The notes under the pieces: generated by a model
What the model saw: only the letters and a program-made list of their open reading frames with translations
The model's database searches: none
What the model was told of the DNA's origin: nothing
Program-made: the position numbers and the translations under genes
Shown here: one piece after another, positions 26,498 through 35,846 of the stretch
Numbering within the stretch: position 1 is the stretch's first letter
Layout of the letters: each line of letters opens with the position of its first letter
Assembly (NCBI GenBank): GCA_041397725.1
Contig: JAWKVZ010000006.1
Span: forward strand, 248,001-312,000
Direction of reading: 5' to 3'
DNA from: JAGRKR01 sp041397725
Lineage (GTDB): Bacteria > Pseudomonadota > Alphaproteobacteria > Rhizobiales > Hyphomicrobiaceae
Length of the DNA: 64,000 nt

Positions 26498-29356
26498 CTA
26501 TTGCCCCAACCTCTGCAGCAGCGCCGGCACGTGCACCTGGTCCGCCTTGTAGTTGCCCGTCAGTGCGTACATGACGATGTTGACGCCGACGCGGAATGCC
26601 ATCTCCCGCTGCCGCGGGCTGCCCGGCGAAACCGGCAGCAACGGCCGATTAGTCTCGTCGAGCGCCCAGGCCGCCGCCAAATCGTTCGACGTGATCAGGA
26701 TCGAGCTGACGCCGTCCGACTTGCGCGCTTGTCGCCCGCTCCGGCCATCGCCGGTTTCCAACTCGGCTTCGACCCAGAGCGGCCCTCCCTCGTAGCGGCC
26801 GGGAAAGCTCCGCAGCAGATAGAACGACTTGGTCAGCACATGGCCCTCGGGCACCTGCTCGAGGCGCGGGATGTCGAGGCGGCTCAGGAGGCGCTGGAGC
26901 GCCGTTGCGCCCGGCCCGCGCATGCCGCGCGCGGTCGGCAACGCCTGCCCCTGATCTCGCGTGTCGAAGATGATCATGCCGCCCTGCTTCATGTAGGCGT
27001 CGATCTTGGCGGCGACGGCCTCGGGCAGCGGCTCGGCGTTGAACAGCACCGGCCAGTAGAGAATGGGATAGAACGCCAGCTCGCTGGTGGCGACGTTGAC
27101 AGCCACCGCCTCGGCCGGCTCCACGGCGGTGCGGGCCGTGAGCACGCGCCTCAGGCCTTCGAGACCCAGCCGGCTGATGCGATCCGTTTCCTGGTCGCCG
27201 GTCAGCACATAGGCGAAGGTGGCTTTGGCCGTCGCGCGCATGGCGAGGGGATCCTCGGCTTTCGCCTGGGCATGAGCGGCCCCCGGCGTCAGGGCGCCGG
27301 CACCGATGCCCAGCAGCGCCAGGCCGGCGATCGCGCTGGCCGCGCGCCGCGCCCCGAGCATGCGGGCGCTGCCCAACTGCAGAAGAATGATGGCAATGAC
27401 GTCCGCGAACACCAGGGCGAGACCTGCCATGAGCAGGGATGGTTTCAATGGCATGGCGCGCTCACTCTCATAGGCGAGACGCTCGGCCCCGCCGGGCAGA
27501 GTCCCCGCGAGCGAGCGTAGCGTCAGCTTTGGACCGGCGATATTGAGCGCTCGCGGTGCCGCTGGCGACCCCCAGTAGCCGGGCGGATGCTCCAGGCTCG
27601 GGCGCGTCTCGGCGAGCTTGGCGAGCGCGATGGCCTGGGCGGTGGCCGGCGGCGCCTTGAGAATTCCGAAGCCGTCGAGGCTCTGGAAGGGGCTCAGCAC
27701 GCTGGCGGCGATCTTGATCTCACCCCCGGTCTGGGTCGTCCCCTGCTCGGCCGCGCCACCGACACGACCGAGCGTGATGATGCGCTGGAGCATCTCGACG
27801 AACAGACCCGACAGCGGCAGATTCGACCAATCCGAGTTGGCCGTGACGTGAAAGAGCACGAGCGTGCCCTCCCCGTTCCTGGCGGCCGTGACCAGGGGCG
27901 TGCCGTCCTTGAGCCGCGCCCAGATCTTGGTCTCCGGACCAAGCTGTGCCGGATCGGCGAGCACCTGGCGGTTGATGAGCACGTCGGCGGGCGCCGTGAG
28001 ACCGGCGAACAGGCTCTGCTCGTCGAAGGGAGCGAGTGGCTGCGGTGTCGACCAGGAGAGCGCGCCGCCGAGTGTGCGGCCGCCGAGGCGCAACGGCACG
28101 GGCATCAGCTCGTCGCTGCCCTTCTCCAGGCGTGGCCCGGCGAAGCGCACGAGAACGCCGCCCTTCTTCACCCACTCCTCGAGCTGCTTCCTCGGCTCGT
28201 CGACGAGCGTGCCGATGTCGGCCATGACGATCACCGAGGCGTTCTGGCGAATGGCCAGCCCCAGCGCATTGACGACGTTCGCCTCATTCGGCACGAGCAA
28301 CTCGGCGAACGGGGTGAGCGCGCGCTCGATGTAGTAGAGCGGAGCCAGCAGGGGCTGCGCCTGCTCGCGGGAGGTTCCGCCGATCAGCCCGACACGCGGC
28401 CAGCGGGAGCGCTCGTCGAGCAGATGGACCGCCCCGGCGGAGCGTTCACCGGCAATCTCGAGCCGCGCGACCTGGTTGCGGATCTCCAGCGGCATCTCGA
28501 ACGTGGCCTTGGCGGCCGTCTCGGACGGCGCCAGCTTGAAGCGGCTTTCGGCGAGGCGCTGACCGCGGGCCGAATAGGCATGCACCAGTCCCTCGCGCGT
28601 GCCGCCCTCGGCCCGGATGATGGTGGCCTCGAGCTTGCCGCGCGTGCCGGGTTCCGCCCTCAGCGCCAGGGCGTGATCGTCGGCGCCGGGCAGATAGACG
28701 CTGTAGCGCCCTCCGGCGGCGGCGAGCGCCGCCAGCCCCTCGGCGAAGGCCTTGCCCTCGAGGTCGTGATCGATGCCGTCGGACACCCAGACGATGCCGG
28801 CGTCCTTTTGTCCCCGCAGAACCTCGGTGATCCGCTTCAACGCCTCGGCGCGGCGGGGCGCGAACGGTTGCGGCAGAAGTGCCGCGAGGCTCGTCCTGGC
28901 CTTGGCCGGCGCCTCGAGCCGCAGCGTGACACTGCGCGTCGGTGGAGCGGTCGGCACCACGATCACCGGACGGCCGACGGCAGCGGCCTGAGCGAGGACG
29001 CTCTCGCTCGCCCGGATGCGTTGCGCCCAGGAATGAGCCGACGCCCAGCCGTTGTCGACGACGAGCACGAGCGGACCGCCGCCCTTGAGCGTCTGGCCGC
29101 GGTCGGGATTGAGCACGGGATTGGCGAGCGCCAGGATGATGAGGCCCGCCGCCAGCAGCCGGATGAGCGTGAGCCACCACGGCGTCTTGACCGGCGTCTG
29201 CTCCTTGCTCTCGAGCCCGACGAGAATGCGCGTGGGCGGAAAGGCGATGCGACGCGGGCGCGGCGGCACGGCGCGCAGCAGCCACCAAATGAGAGGCAGC
29301 GCCACGAGGGCGGTAAGCAGCCAGGGGCTCAGGAAAGCCAGCGGTCCGATGCTCAT
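26498..29356 (-). CDS. BatA-like and DUF4159 domain membrane protein
   Basis: 952 residues. N terminus is the BatA/aerotolerance-type leader (FLSPWLLTALVALPLIWWLL, then a Pro-rich PPRPRRIAFPPTR and a second helix ~60-80). The middle, to residue ~640, resembles a VWA/GATase-like large domain; two helices follow (~645-690), and the C-terminal ~220 residues are DUF4159 (FAYVLTGDQETDR, YWPVLFNAEPLP, GGMIIFDTRDQG). Start at 29356 overlaps the stop of the DUF58 gene by 4 bp (ATGA), indicating translational coupling. Likely a large inner-membrane partner of the MoxR system. Confidence 0.9.
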   Translation of the reverse strand: MSIGPLAFLSPWLLTALVALPLIWWLLRAVPPRPRRIAFPPTRILVGLESKEQTPVKTPWWLTLIRLLAAGLIILALANPVLNPDRGQTLKGGGPLVLVVDNGWASAHSWAQRIRASESVLAQAAAVGRPVIVVPTAPPTRSVTLRLEAPAKARTSLAALLPQPFAPRRAEALKRITEVLRGQKDAGIVWVSDGIDHDLEGKAFAEGLAALAAAGGRYSVYLPGADDHALALRAEPGTRGKLEATIIRAEGGTREGLVHAYSARGQRLAESRFKLAPSETAAKATFEMPLEIRNQVARLEIAGERSAGAVHLLDERSRWPRVGLIGGTSREQAQPLLAPLYYIERALTPFAELLVPNEANVVNALGLAIRQNASVIVMADIGTLVDEPRKQLEEWVKKGGVLVRFAGPRLEKGSDELMPVPLRLGGRTLGGALSWSTPQPLAPFDEQSLFAGLTAPADVLINRQVLADPAQLGPETKIWARLKDGTPLVTAARNGEGTLVLFHVTANSDWSNLPLSGLFVEMLQRIITLGRVGGAAEQGTTQTGGEIKIAASVLSPFQSLDGFGILKAPPATAQAIALAKLAETRPSLEHPPGYWGSPAAPRALNIAGPKLTLRSLAGTLPGGAERLAYESERAMPLKPSLLMAGLALVFADVIAIILLQLGSARMLGARRAASAIAGLALLGIGAGALTPGAAHAQAKAEDPLAMRATAKATFAYVLTGDQETDRISRLGLEGLRRVLTARTAVEPAEAVAVNVATSELAFYPILYWPVLFNAEPLPEAVAAKIDAYMKQGGMIIFDTRDQGQALPTARGMRGPGATALQRLLSRLDIPRLEQVPEGHVLTKSFYLLRSFPGRYEGGPLWVEAELETGDGRSGRQARKSDGVSSILITSNDLAAAWALDETNRPLLPVSPGSPRQREMAFRVGVNIVMYALTGNYKADQVHVPALLQRLGQ

Positions 29357-30321
29357 GCCCGCCCTCCCGGCCGAGCGGGCCCGCTGCTTTGCGGCTGAGA
29401 CCAGCGATAGTCGCCAGCGGCGCTCGTCATGCGCGTGAAGAGCGACAGGAGGGCCTCGCCGGCCGGCCGGTCGGTGTGATGCACCAGGAAGGACCAGCCC
29501 ATGCGCCGAGCCACCTGCTCGACCGCGGCGCGATGCAGCGCCAGCTTCTCGACGTAGCGCTCCCTCAGGGCCTCGACGCGGTTCGCGAGCATGCGATCGT
29601 CGCCTTCCAGCCCCAGGAACTCCGCGCGCCCCTCGTACGGCAGCGTCTCCTCGGCGGGGTCCAGAACCTGCACGAGATGACCTTCCACGCCATTGGCGGC
29701 GAGCACGCCGAGCCGCTGGCCGATCTCCTCCGGCGGATCGAGGAAGTCGCTGATGATCACCGCCGACGTGAACCGGCCGAGCCGCACGGGCGGCGGCAGG
29801 CTCGCGGCCTGTGACGGCAGCCCGGCACTCGTCGCCAGCGCCTCTGCGACCCGCGTCGATGCGCGCCGGCTGGCCGTCGGCTGCGTCAGCCCGAGCACGC
29901 CAATGCGCTCGCCGCCACGCACCAGAAGCTCGCTCAGGGCGAGCATGAGCACGAGGGCGCGATCATGTTTCGAGGTCTGCGACAGCTCGCTCTGGAAGCG
30001 CATGGAGGGCGAGCGGTCGGACCACAGCCACACGGTATGAGCGGCCTCCCATTCGCGCTCGCGAACGAAGAGCTGGTCGGAGCTTGCCGAGCGACGCCAG
30101 TCGATCATCTGCGCGGTGTCGCTGAACTGGAAATGGCGGAACTGCCAGAACGTCTCGCCCGGACCGGCGCGCCTGCGGCCGTGAATGCCGTGAGCAACGG
30201 TATTGGCGACGCGCATCGCCTCGAGCACGAGATCGGGCAAGCGCTCGGCGAGACCATGCGCCTCGTTCTCGAGCCCGAAAACCGAGCCGCCGGACGGGGA
30301 GTCGGAAATTCCCGCGCTCAC
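29353..30321 (-). CDS. DUF58 domain protein
   Basis: 322 residues. Core DUF58 signature DWRRSASSDQLFVREREWE and the following VWA-like WLWSDRSPSMRF are present, with FTSAVIISDFLDPPEE farther on. DUF58 proteins accompany MoxR ATPases nearly always, here 7 bp downstream of moxR. Probably a soluble substrate or adaptor of MoxR linking to the membrane proteins encoded next. No membrane segment seen. Confidence 0.93.
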   Translation of the reverse strand: MSAGISDSPSGGSVFGLENEAHGLAERLPDLVLEAMRVANTVAHGIHGRRRAGPGETFWQFRHFQFSDTAQMIDWRRSASSDQLFVREREWEAAHTVWLWSDRSPSMRFQSELSQTSKHDRALVLMLALSELLVRGGERIGVLGLTQPTASRRASTRVAEALATSAGLPSQAASLPPPVRLGRFTSAVIISDFLDPPEEIGQRLGVLAANGVEGHLVQVLDPAEETLPYEGRAEFLGLEGDDRMLANRVEALRERYVEKLALHRAAVEQVARRMGWSFLVHHTDRPAGEALLSLFTRMTSAAGDYRWSQPQSSGPARPGGRA

Positions 30322-30328
30322 TGTGCCC

Positions 30329-31327
30329 TCACTCGAGCGCTGCCGTCAGTCTGCCGATGACGTCGGAAATCGAGTGGCCTTCGGCGCGGGCGGCGAAGCT
30401 CAGAGCCATGCGATGCTTGAGGATGGGCTCGGCCAGCGCCATCACGTCCTCCACCGACGGCGCCAGCCGGCCGTCGATGAGCGCCTTGGCGCGCACCGCC
30501 AGCATCAACGCCTGACTGGCGCGCGGGCCAGGGCCCCAGGCCACGAGACGGTCGGTCTCCGCGCTCGAGCCCGTTCCGGGGCGCGCGGAGCGCACCAGCT
30601 TGAGGATGGCGTCGACCACCTTCTCGCCCACGGGGATCTGGCGCACGAGCCGCTGCACCGACATCAATTCCTCGGCCGAGAAAATCGCCTCGAGACGGCG
30701 ATCCTCGGTGCCGGTGGTGGAGAAGAGCATGCGCCGCTCCGCCACCTGATCGGGGTAGGTGACGTCGATCTGCAGAAGGAATCGGTCGAGCTGGGCCTCG
30801 GGCAGCGGATAAGTGCCCTCCTGCTCGAGCGGGTTCTGTGTCGCCAGCACGTGGAAGGGCGTCGGCACGTCGTGGCGCTGGCCGGCCACGGTCACGTGAT
30901 GCTCCTGCATGGCCTGCAGCAGCGCCGACTGCGTCTTCGGGCTGGCGCGGTTGATCTCGTCCGCCATCAGCAGCTGGGTGAAGACCGGCCCCTTGATGAA
31001 GCGGAAGCTGCGGCGGCCCGCCTGCGTATCCTCGAGCATCTCCGCGCCGATGACGTCGGACGGCATGAGGTCGGGCGTGAACTGGATGCGCTTGGAGTCG
31101 AGGCCGAGCACCTTGCCGAGCGCTTCCACGAGGCTCGTCTTGGCGAGACCGGGAACGCCGATCAGCAGCGCATGGCCGCCGGAAAGCAGCGTCACCAGCG
31201 TGCGCTCGATAACCACGTCCTGCCCGAAGATGACGGAAGCCGTCGCCTGGTGGACCCGCTTGATACGCTCGGCCGCCGCCTCGAGGCGTTGGACGATGTC
31301 GTCGCTCGTTTGACTGAGAGTTGTCAT
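30329..31327 (-). CDS. MoxR-family AAA ATPase
   Basis: 332 residues. AAA-3/MoxR elements: Walker A region LIGVPGLAKTSLV, Walker B LLMADEINRASPKTQSALLQ, sensor FHVLATQNPLEQEGTYPLPEAQLDRF. A chaperone-like ATPase driving assembly of metalloprotein or envelope complexes. ATG 31327 begins directly before a helical N terminus; an upstream frame to 31468 has no likeness to the family. First gene of the minus-strand operon 31327-24273; its 144 bp region shared with the divergent DUF1285 gene includes an AT-rich stretch (31330-31400) suited to a promoter. Confidence 0.95.
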   Translation of the reverse strand: MTTLSQTSDDIVQRLEAAAERIKRVHQATASVIFGQDVVIERTLVTLLSGGHALLIGVPGLAKTSLVEALGKVLGLDSKRIQFTPDLMPSDVIGAEMLEDTQAGRRSFRFIKGPVFTQLLMADEINRASPKTQSALLQAMQEHHVTVAGQRHDVPTPFHVLATQNPLEQEGTYPLPEAQLDRFLLQIDVTYPDQVAERRMLFSTTGTEDRRLEAIFSAEELMSVQRLVRQIPVGEKVVDAILKLVRSARPGTGSSAETDRLVAWGPGPRASQALMLAVRAKALIDGRLAPSVEDVMALAEPILKHRMALSFAARAEGHSISDVIGRLTAALE

Positions 31328-31470
31328 GGGGGTGAATATAAGGCCCACGTTGCTGATTGAGAAACACTCTCTTGTGATGAAGATGGTCAGATTATGTTTT
31401 TCGGGCGTGCCCGCCGCCCCGCCGCCGCCGCCGACCGGCCGTGGACGGCGGAACGAAAGAGCAATCACGC

Positions 31471-32064
31471 ATGCCTCCTAGCGACAAGATGACCGATCTG
31501 TCCGGTGCCGGCCTATCGGGCCTCGAGGCCCTCCTGAAGAGCCAGGCGGGCGATCGGCCGCCCCCGGTCGAGCGCTGGAATCCACCCTACTGCGGTGATA
31601 TCGGGCTCGCCATCCGCCGCGACGGCACATGGTACTACCAGGGCAGCCCCATCGGTCGGAAACCACTCGTCCGGCTCTTCTCGCGCGTCTTGAGGCGCGA
31701 CGAGGACGGGCGGCACTATCTCGTGACCCCCGTCGAGAAGGTCGACGTGGCGGTCGAGGACGCCCCGTTCCTCGCCGTCGAGATGGAGGTTTCCGGCAGC
31801 GGCACCGCCCAGACCCTGACCTTCCGCACCAATGTCGACGACATCGTGCAGGTGGGGCCTGAGCACCCCCTGCGCTTCGTGACGGAAGCAGCGGCCGGAG
31901 GGCTCAAACCCTACCTTCTCGTACGCGGTCGGCTAGAAGCCCTGGTCACTCGCGCGCTCTACTACGATCTCGTCGAACTCGCCGTGCCACAGGCACCCAG
32001 CCGGGACGACGTGCTCGGGTTGTGGAGCGGCGGCGCCTTCTTCCCGCTGCAGGAGGCCGGCTGA
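31471..32064 (+). CDS. DUF1285 domain protein
   Basis: 197 residues. Conserved DUF1285 features: WNPPYCGDIGLAIRRDGTWYY, GSPIGRKPLVRLFSRVLRRD, YLVTPVEKVDVAVEDAPF and a C-terminal YYDLVEL segment. Function unknown; the fold is a beta-rich cytoplasmic domain. ATG 31471 chosen; ATG 31489 is also possible. In related bacteria I recall DUF1285 next to the MoxR genes and followed by the CoA pyrophosphatase and CCA enzyme. Here three minus-strand genes intervene. Confidence 0.92.
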   Translation: MPPSDKMTDLSGAGLSGLEALLKSQAGDRPPPVERWNPPYCGDIGLAIRRDGTWYYQGSPIGRKPLVRLFSRVLRRDEDGRHYLVTPVEKVDVAVEDAPFLAVEMEVSGSGTAQTLTFRTNVDDIVQVGPEHPLRFVTEAAAGGLKPYLLVRGRLEALVTRALYYDLVELAVPQAPSRDDVLGLWSGGAFFPLQEAG

Positions 32065-32074
32065 GGGCCGAGGC

Positions 32075-33073
32075 TCACAGGTTCGGCGCCACCACGACCA
32101 TGCCGCGCTTGTCGCCTCGCTCGACCGCGAGATGGGCCTTGGCGGTTTCGGCCAACGGGAACATGGCGGCCGTACGATGGAAGCGGGGCGCCGCCTCCAG
32201 CCAGGCGACGATTTCGCGTTGCGCCTGCCGCCGCGCCTTGTGCGGCGCGCTGAACAGCAGGACCGTGCGCAAGGTCATGTTCCGGCGCATGATGCGTGAG
32301 TATTCGAGCACGGGATGCAGGTTGCCGCGCGAGGCATAGGCCGCGACGGTGCCGTTCAAGGCGATGACCTCCAGCGTGGTCGCCTGGTTGCCGCCGAAAT
32401 CGACCTCGACGATGCGCTCCACGCCCTTGCCGCCGGTCGCCTGCAACACGGCCTCGACCACGTTCTCACGCCGATAGTCGAGCACGATGTCGGCGCCGGC
32501 GCGGCGCGCATCCTCGGCCTTCTCGGGCGAGCTGACGGTCGTGATCACACGCGCGCCGTCCCACTTCGCGAGTTGTATCGCGTAGTTGCCGACGGCGCCG
32601 GCTCCTCCCGTCACCAGCACAGTCTGTCCCCTGACTGGACCGTCCGCGAACAGGCAGCGATGCGCCGTCATGGCGGGAATGCCGAGCGCGGCGCCGACCT
32701 CGAACGGCACGCCGTCCGGGAGCGGCGCCACGAGATCGGCATCAAGGGTGATGAACTCGGCCGCCGTGCCGAAACTGCGCCCGCGCGCCCCGTTGTAGAG
32801 CCAGACGCGATCCCCGCGCCGATGCCCGGTGACGCCGTTGCCCAGCGCCTCGATCACGCCCGCCCCGTCGCTGTTGGGGATGGTGATGCCATCCGGCTCG
32901 GGATAGTTGCGCCCGCCCCGGCGGTTGCAATCGGCGGGATTGACCCCCGAGGCGTGAAGACGCACGAGAACCTCGCCGGGGGCTGGTTGCGGACGCGGCA
33001 GCTCCCCGACCGTCAACACGTCCTCGGCCGGCCCCGTGCGCTCATACCAGACCGCACGCATCGTCGCCGTCAT
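32075..33073 (-). CDS. NADPH:quinone oxidoreductase-like (zinc-free MDR)
   Basis: 332 residues of the medium-chain dehydrogenase superfamily. GroES-like N domain (HASGVNPADCNRRGG), Rossmann motif VTGGAGAVGNYAIQLAK, and no zinc-binding Cys cluster, as in zeta-crystallin/quinone reductases. It reduces a quinone or enone with NADPH; exact substrate unknown. Its start at 33073 overlaps the stop of the upstream alcohol dehydrogenase (ATGA), so translation is coupled; a second ATG at 33061 is possible. Confidence 0.9.
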   Translation of the reverse strand: MTATMRAVWYERTGPAEDVLTVGELPRPQPAPGEVLVRLHASGVNPADCNRRGGRNYPEPDGITIPNSDGAGVIEALGNGVTGHRRGDRVWLYNGARGRSFGTAAEFITLDADLVAPLPDGVPFEVGAALGIPAMTAHRCLFADGPVRGQTVLVTGGAGAVGNYAIQLAKWDGARVITTVSSPEKAEDARRAGADIVLDYRRENVVEAVLQATGGKGVERIVEVDFGGNQATTLEVIALNGTVAAYASRGNLHPVLEYSRIMRRNMTLRTVLLFSAPHKARRQAQREIVAWLEAAPRFHRTAAMFPLAETAKAHLAVERGDKRGMVVVAPNL

Positions 33074-34236
33074 GCCGCGCGCTCCAGCACGGCCTCGACA
33101 TCGCTCGCCGAGCGCACGGGACGGGCGCTGTTCGGCGTCGCACGGTCGTCGAGCACCTTGAGCGCGATGGCCGGAAACTGGCTGCGGTCAACACCGACAT
33201 CGCCGAGCCGGGTCGGCAGGCCGAGGCTCGCAACGAGATTGCGGATCAAGGCGCCGGCGGGCTGCCCCGGAGCGCCGAACGCCTCGCTCACCAGCGCCTG
33301 GCGGTGCCCCGGTTCTTCGGCACTCCAGTCGAGGACGGCCGGCAGCGTGACACACGATGTCTCGCCGTGCGGGACGTGCGCGTGCGCGCCGAGCACGTGA
33401 CCGATGGCGTGGCTGAGGCCCGTGCCGACACCAGCGAGCACACCCTGCACGGAAAGCCAGGCGCCGAGCTGGCAGTCCTGCCGCGCCGCGAGATCGGCCG
33501 GATCGGCCTTGGCCTTCGGCAAGCCCCTGGCGATCAGGCGAATGGCCTGCAACGCCGGCGCGTCGGAAAGCGGATTGGCCTGACGTGAGGTGATGCGCTC
33601 GACGGCATGATCGAGGGCCTTGATGCCCGAGGCGAGGAAGAGATCGAGCGGCGTGGCCAGGAGGACGGCGGGATCGAGGATGATCGCACGCGGGATGACC
33701 AGCGCGTTGGTGTAGGTCTCCTTGACGCCCCGCGTCTCGTCCGTCACGCCGGCATACCAGGTGAATTCCGCGGCCGAGAGCGTCGTCGGCACGGCGACCA
33801 TGCGCGGACGCTGATCATGCGGCTCGGTCGAGATGCTCGCGTCGATCCAGACCTTGGAGCGCAAGGCCGCCAGCTCGTCCGTCGTCCGCGCCCCGCGCCA
33901 GAGCGCCAATTGCGCGGCTTTGCAGGCATCGATGACGGAGCCGCCGCCGACCGCCAGCAGGAGATCGGCGCTGCTCGCGCGGGCGGCCTCGGCGATGGCG
34001 ATCACGCTGCCACGCGGGCTGTGGGCAGGCACCTCGCCGAGCGTGCCGGCATGCCGCTCTCCCAACGCCGCGACGATGCCCGTGACGATCTTACCTTCAC
34101 GCATGAGCGAGCGGTTGGAAACGACGAGCACGCGCCGGTCGCCGGCCAGCTCGACCTCATCGCGCACGGCCTCTGCCGCGGGCCGGCCGAAGGGGACGCG
34201 CTTCAAGGCGGCGTAACGATACGTTCCAGTGAACAT
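33070..34236 (-). CDS. Iron-containing alcohol dehydrogenase / maleylacetate reductase-like
   Basis: 388 residues of the group III (iron-activated) alcohol dehydrogenase family. NAD-binding GGGSVIDACKA, metal ligands in the region GIKALDHAVE and HAIGHVLGAHAHVPHG. The family includes maleylacetate reductase and 1,3-propanediol dehydrogenases. Start MFTGTYRYAALKRVPFG. Position between a CoA transferase and a quinone-type oxidoreductase on one transcript suggests catabolism of an aromatic or acyl substrate. Substrate not determinable. Confidence 0.88.
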   Translation of the reverse strand: MFTGTYRYAALKRVPFGRPAAEAVRDEVELAGDRRVLVVSNRSLMREGKIVTGIVAALGERHAGTLGEVPAHSPRGSVIAIAEAARASSADLLLAVGGGSVIDACKAAQLALWRGARTTDELAALRSKVWIDASISTEPHDQRPRMVAVPTTLSAAEFTWYAGVTDETRGVKETYTNALVIPRAIILDPAVLLATPLDLFLASGIKALDHAVERITSRQANPLSDAPALQAIRLIARGLPKAKADPADLAARQDCQLGAWLSVQGVLAGVGTGLSHAIGHVLGAHAHVPHGETSCVTLPAVLDWSAEEPGHRQALVSEAFGAPGQPAGALIRNLVASLGLPTRLGDVGVDRSQFPAIALKVLDDRATPNSARPVRSASDVEAVLERAA

Positions 34237-34278
34237 GTTGGATGGGTCTCCCTTGACGTCGACCGGCCACGCCGGCCC

Positions 34279-35472
34279 TCAGATCACTTTGTCATCGACG
34301 AGCTGGCGATACTCGCCCTCCGCCAGGCCGAGCCAGTCGACATAGACGGCGCGGTTGTCGGCCCCCTTGGGCGGGCTCGTCCGGTAGGCGACGGGCGCCA
34401 TGCCGTGAAAGCGCAAGGGGCTCGCATGCAGCACGACCCGCCCGACCTCGGGATGATCGACCCAGTGGAGCATACCGCGCTCGTGCATGTGCGGATCGTT
34501 GACGACCTCGCCGAGATCACGGACCGGCGCCACCGGAACGCCGTGCGCCCGCGCGGTCTCGAACACCTCGCTGCGCGTCAAGGTGGCCGTCCACGCCTCC
34601 ACGAGTTCGTCGACAACGGCCATGTTGCGCGATCGCGCCGCGTTGGTGGACAGGCGCGGATCGTCGGCGAGATCGCCTCGCCCCATGGCCTTGAGCAGGC
34701 CCGCCCAGTGCTGCTCGGTGATGACGATCACGGCGACGTGCCCGTCGCTCGCCCGATAGACGTTGTAGGGCGCGATCGCCAGGCCGCCGTGCTTGTTGGC
34801 CGTGCGCGGCGCCTCGCCGGAAGCAAAGTAGCTGCCGAGGTTCGAAGCCAGCGTCGGGTATACCGTCTCCTGCATGGAGACCTCGACCTTGCGCCCTGCC
34901 CCCGTGCGCTCGCGCTGGAACAGGGCGGTCGTGAGCGCGCCATAGAGATGCGTGCCGCCGAGAAAATCGACTACTGCGCCGCCGGCCTTGACCGGCGGCC
35001 GGTCCGGATAGCCGGTGATCGACATCAACCCCGAATAGGCCTGCACGGTCAGATCCATGGCGAGGTTGTCGCGGTCGGGCCCGGTCAGGCCATAGCCCGA
35101 GCCGGACACATAGACGAGGCGCGGATTGATCGCGCTCAGCCGCTCGTAGCCGACGCCGAGCCGATCCATGACCCCCGGCGCGAAGTTCTCGATCAGCGCG
35201 TCGGCGCGGCCGACCATCTTCGCCAGCACCGACCGGCCGCGCTCCGACTTCAGGTCCAGCGTGACGCCGAGCTTGTTGCAATTGAGCATGGCGAACGGCA
35301 CGGAACCGCCCGAGATCTCCGCGCGCCGACGCAGCGGCTCGCCCTGCGGTGGCTCCACCTTGATGACCTGAGCCCCGGCCTTGGCCGCCAGGAAGCCGGC
35401 ATAGGACCCCTGATAGATCTGCCCGAGATCGAGCACGACGATGCCGGCGAGCGGCGCTTCGGATGTCGGCAC
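34279..35472 (-). CDS. Family III CoA transferase (CaiB/BaiF)
   Basis: 397 residues. N-terminal VVLDLGQIYQGSYAGFLAAK, the family stretch LIENFAPGVMDRLG, and VVDFLGGTHLYGAL with the catalytic Asp are visible. Family III enzymes move CoA between carboxylic acids. It starts the three-gene minus-strand block that ends with the quinone oxidoreductase. The gap to the alcohol dehydrogenase is 42 bp. Confidence 0.93.
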   Translation of the reverse strand: MPTSEAPLAGIVVLDLGQIYQGSYAGFLAAKAGAQVIKVEPPQGEPLRRRAEISGGSVPFAMLNCNKLGVTLDLKSERGRSVLAKMVGRADALIENFAPGVMDRLGVGYERLSAINPRLVYVSGSGYGLTGPDRDNLAMDLTVQAYSGLMSITGYPDRPPVKAGGAVVDFLGGTHLYGALTTALFQRERTGAGRKVEVSMQETVYPTLASNLGSYFASGEAPRTANKHGGLAIAPYNVYRASDGHVAVIVITEQHWAGLLKAMGRGDLADDPRLSTNAARSRNMAVVDELVEAWTATLTRSEVFETARAHGVPVAPVRDLGEVVNDPHMHERGMLHWVDHPEVGRVVLHASPLRFHGMAPVAYRTSPPKGADNRAVYVDWLGLAEGEYRQLVDDKVI

Positions 35473-35846
35473 CTGCCACTCCGCTGAAAGACGTTCCTCA
35501 CTTGACCTTCGCGGGGCAGCCTATCGTCGAAGCGGCAGCGGGTCGAGTGCAGGTGCACGGCCTTTGCGCGAGTGCCGTCAGCGCCGCAGCCCCTCACGAT
35601 TCTGTTTCTCCCGTACGACACATTGACGACAAGCGGGCCATTTGCTCGATTGGAGCCCTCGCTGTCGTGCGTGATGCCCGCTTGAAGACCAGTTGCGGGA
35701 CTGGACGATGCGGCAGCGGGCGAGAATGGCTCCGCTGGCCCCCCCGGACGGAGCCTTCTTGCATTTCCGGGCCTCGACGACCGTTCCGCTCACCTTGAGC
35801 GCTTGGTCGTTGCGCAGTCTGCCCCGCCGGGTGATAAGCTGCTCGC
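35473..35846. other. Intergenic region, divergent
   Basis: 374 bp between the CoA transferase and CoA pyrophosphatase genes, holding promoters for both. Plus-strand TTGCGC (about 35811-35816) and TGATAA (35832-35837) are about 17 bp apart and a transcript would start at or near the ATG at 35847, hinting at a very short or absent leader. Weak evidence. No repeats or RNA gene recognised. Confidence 0.4.
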
